DNA of 41,083 bases from Planctomycetota bacterium (GTDB lineage: Bacteria; Planctomycetota; MHYJ01; JACPRB01), in the NCBI GenBank assembly GCA_016209705.1, contig JACQVR010000032.1, positions 1 through 41,083 on the forward strand. The letters are read 5' to 3'. Made by a program: the position numbers and the translations under genes. This document shows, one piece after another, positions 39,617 to 41,083 of the stretch (position 1 is the first letter of the stretch; each line of letters opens with the position of its first letter). The notes under the pieces are model-generated. The model was not told where the DNA came from and made no database searches. It saw only the letters and a list, made by a program, of their open reading frames with translations.

Positions 39617-39680
39617 ATAGTAGCCGTTGATCCGCCCGCATCTCCAGTCCTCCCCCATGCGCGGCGCTCGACGTTATAAT
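39617..39680. promoter_or_regulatory. Divergent -10 elements for thpR and queC
   Basis: TACTAT (minus strand, 39617-39622) ends 8 nt before the thpR ATG. TATAAT (plus strand, 39675-39680) ends 8 nt before the queC ATG at 39689. No Shine-Dalgarno for either, and the -35 regions are poor. Both messages may start at or within 1-2 nt of the start codon. Confidence 0.5.
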
Positions 39681-39688
39681 CCGCTCGC

Positions 39689-40333
39689 ATGAAAGCCGTC
39701 GCGCTGCTGTCGGGCGGTTTGGACTCCACGGTCGCGTTCGCGATGCGTGCGCGGGACATGGTTCTGGCGCTGACGTTCGCGTACGGCCAGCGCGCCGCGA
39801 CGCGGGAAATTGAAACCGCTCGCCGCATCGCGCGCCGGCACGACATCCCCCATCGCGCGGTGGAGCTGCCCTGGTTACGAGGCGGATCTCTGACCGATCG
39901 GTCGGCGCCTCTTCCCTCGCCGGATCTCCAAAACGTCGCCATGACCCGGGCGTCCGCGAAAGCGGTCTGGGTTCCGAACCGGAACGGGGTGATGATCGCC
40001 GTGGGGGCCGCCATCGCCGAACAGATCGGAGCGGGCGTCCTGGTCGTGGGTTTCAATCGAGAAGAAGCGGAGACGTTTCCGGACAATTCGGTGGGATTTC
40101 TGGTGGCGACCAACCGGACGCTGGAGTATTCGACCCAGGGGCGCGTCCGCGTCGAGAGCCCCACCATCTACTGGAACAAGGCGCGCATTGTCCGCGAAGC
40201 TCAAAAGCGCCGGATTCCGCTGGACGACATCTGGCCGTGTTACGAAGGAGGCCGCCGCTGGTGCGGGCGTTGCGAGTCCTGCTTGCGCGCTCTGCGAGCC
40301 GGCGTTCCGCCTCCCGCCAAGGCGGGGCCATGA
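39689..40333 (+). CDS. queC: 7-cyano-7-deazaguanine synthase
   Basis: Converts 7-carboxy-7-deazaguanine to preQ0 with ATP and ammonia, on the way to queuosine. The 214-residue protein has the N-type ATP pyrophosphatase loop LLSGGLDSTVAFAM, LTFAYGQRAATREI, VPNRNGVMIAVGAAIAE, GFNREEAETFPDNS and the zinc site C-x7-C-x2-C-x2-C (CYEGGRRWCGRCESC). The final TGA at 40331-40333 overlaps the queE ATG. QueD and later genes of the pathway are not in the window. Confidence 0.96.
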   Translation: MKAVALLSGGLDSTVAFAMRARDMVLALTFAYGQRAATREIETARRIARRHDIPHRAVELPWLRGGSLTDRSAPLPSPDLQNVAMTRASAKAVWVPNRNGVMIAVGAAIAEQIGAGVLVVGFNREEAETFPDNSVGFLVATNRTLEYSTQGRVRVESPTIYWNKARIVREAQKRRIPLDDIWPCYEGGRRWCGRCESCLRALRAGVPPPAKAGP

Positions 40334-41079
40334 ATCGCGGCTATCTGCTGGAAATCTTCAGCTCGTACCAAGGCGAGGGTCCTTGGGCGGGAGCGCGGCA
40401 GATGTTCGTCCGCCTTTCGGGATGCCATCTCCGCTGCGCCTATTGCGACACGCCGGAGTCGTGGCGCCGCAGCCCCTCGTGGCGAGTGGAGCGGACTCCC
40501 GGCTCGCAGGACTTCGAGATGCGGGCGAACCCGGCGCCCGTCCGGACGGTGCTGAACATACTGGACGATTGGTCGCGCCGTGAGACCTATCATTCGGTGT
40601 CGTTCACGGGAGGAGAACCCCTGCTCCAGCCGGCGTTCGTGCGAGCCATGGCGGAGGGAGCAAGGGCGCTAGGTTTGAAAACCTACCTCGACACGAGCGG
40701 AACTCTGGCGGACCGCTTGGCGCAGGTGGCGGACGTGATCGATATCCTCGCGCTGGATCTCAAGTTGCCCTCGTGCCCCGGCGTTCGGATGGGTTGGGAA
40801 GATGCGCGGCGGTGCCTGGAGCTGGCGCGCGGGCGGGACGCGTTCGTCAAGATCGTACTCCTGGACGATTCCGACCCGGAGGAGGTCGCCCGCGCCGCGG
40901 CCCTGGTGCGAAGCGTCGATCCCCGCATGCGGATCGTGCTCCAGCCGGTCACGCCGGTGTCCGAAGGGATCCTCCCGCCCGGCGGGCGAACGGTGGCGGC
41001 GGCGCGGCGTGCCTGCGAAGCGGCGGGCGTCGAACCGCTCGTGCTGCCTCAGCTTCACAAGCTGGCCGGCTGGCGGTAA
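40330..41079 (+). CDS. queE: 7-carboxy-7-deazaguanine synthase (radical SAM)
   Basis: Radical-SAM enzyme that contracts 6-carboxytetrahydropterin to 7-carboxy-7-deazaguanine, the step before QueC. The 249-residue protein begins EIFSSYQGEGPWAG and has the iron-sulfur motif CHLRCAYCD (C-x3-C-x2-C). SFTGGEPLLQ, TYLDTSGTL, ALDLKLPS and IVLQPVTP follow. The ATG at 40330-40332 overlaps the queC stop (ATGA), so the pair is coupled. It is complete and stops four bases before the window ends. Confidence 0.95.
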   Translation: MNRGYLLEIFSSYQGEGPWAGARQMFVRLSGCHLRCAYCDTPESWRRSPSWRVERTPGSQDFEMRANPAPVRTVLNILDDWSRRETYHSVSFTGGEPLLQPAFVRAMAEGARALGLKTYLDTSGTLADRLAQVADVIDILALDLKLPSCPGVRMGWEDARRCLELARGRDAFVKIVLLDDSDPEEVARAAALVRSVDPRMRIVLQPVTPVSEGILPPGGRTVAAARRACEAAGVEPLVLPQLHKLAGWR

Positions 41080-41083
41080 TCCG

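Noticed and set aside
39043..40167. Upstream extension of the HEAT-like lipoprotein frame by about 375 residues
   Set aside because: It overlaps thpR in another frame and queC on the other strand, and has no motif. A lipoprotein signal with a GGAGG site marks the real start at 39042.
1..41083. tRNA, rRNA, prophage or insertion sequence
   Set aside because: No cloverleaf with the GTTC/T-loop pattern, no transposase or integrase-like protein, and no sharp change in composition apart from the short 31-bp repeats was noticed.

Overview
The window is 41 kb of dense, GC-rich bacterial chromosome with short intergenic gaps and no rRNA, tRNA, phage or transposase genes that I can see. The genes are mostly housekeeping: fatty-acid and glycolytic enzymes, glycyl-tRNA synthetase, MnmG, RecJ, CinA, ArgG, TatC, CoaE, Rho, QueC/QueE. 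Lipoproteins, a signal-peptide c-type cytochrome, a LolA-like protein and TatC point to a Gram-negative-type envelope. A pyrophosphate-type phosphofructokinase, a single-chain glycyl-tRNA synthetase, TPR/HEAT/propeller proteins and many starts without a Shine-Dalgarno would suit Planctomycetota or a related uncultivated phylum. That assignment is inference only.

Layout. 1-3.9 kb (minus): gap-pgk-rpe-accD. 4.0-4.9 kb (plus): one unrecognised gene with its own promoter and terminator. 5.0-13.7 kb (plus): a ten-gene operon behind a good sigma70-like promoter. This is the exceptional region. It encodes an SPFH-like/beta-propeller protein, an unknown soluble protein, four small charged coiled-coil proteins, two small membrane proteins (one zinc-ribbon, one Coa1-like) and two AAA ATPases with N-terminal MIT-like domains. 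One coiled-coil protein is strikingly like eukaryotic CHMP2/Vps2. One ATPase has Vps4-type core and C-terminal features. I read the operon as a bacterial ESCRT-III/Vps4 (Cdv-like) membrane-remodelling system, with the SPFH protein and membrane proteins as likely adaptors.

13.7-17.3 kb (plus): a TPR protein, glyS and a LolA-like protein. 17.3-21.1 kb (minus): a dihaem cytochrome with an ethylbenzene-dehydrogenase-like domain, and a GT2-GT39 fusion. 21.1-23.9 kb (plus): mnmG and a metallopeptidase lipoprotein. 24.0-26.4 kb (minus): a PHP-domain protein with a long structured leader, and pfkA/pfp. 26.6-32.6 kb (minus): tatC-ychF-like-argG-cinA-recJ. 32.9-35.5 kb (minus): two related membrane-anchored coiled-coil proteins, one ending in a BRCT-like domain. 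35.8-37.9 kb (plus): coaE-rho. 37.9-39.6 kb (minus): a HEAT-like lipoprotein and thpR. 39.7-41.1 kb (plus): queC-queE of 7-deazaguanine synthesis.

Non-coding structure is rich. A 31-bp AT-rich quasi-palindrome occurs three times: twice in tandem before the TPR gene and once abutting the pfkA start codon. A dispersed palindromic family built from ATCTCC/GGAGAT words lies at 9.9, 22.9 and 32.7 kb. Several genes have a -10-like hexamer only 7-8 nt before the start codon, suggesting leaderless mRNAs.
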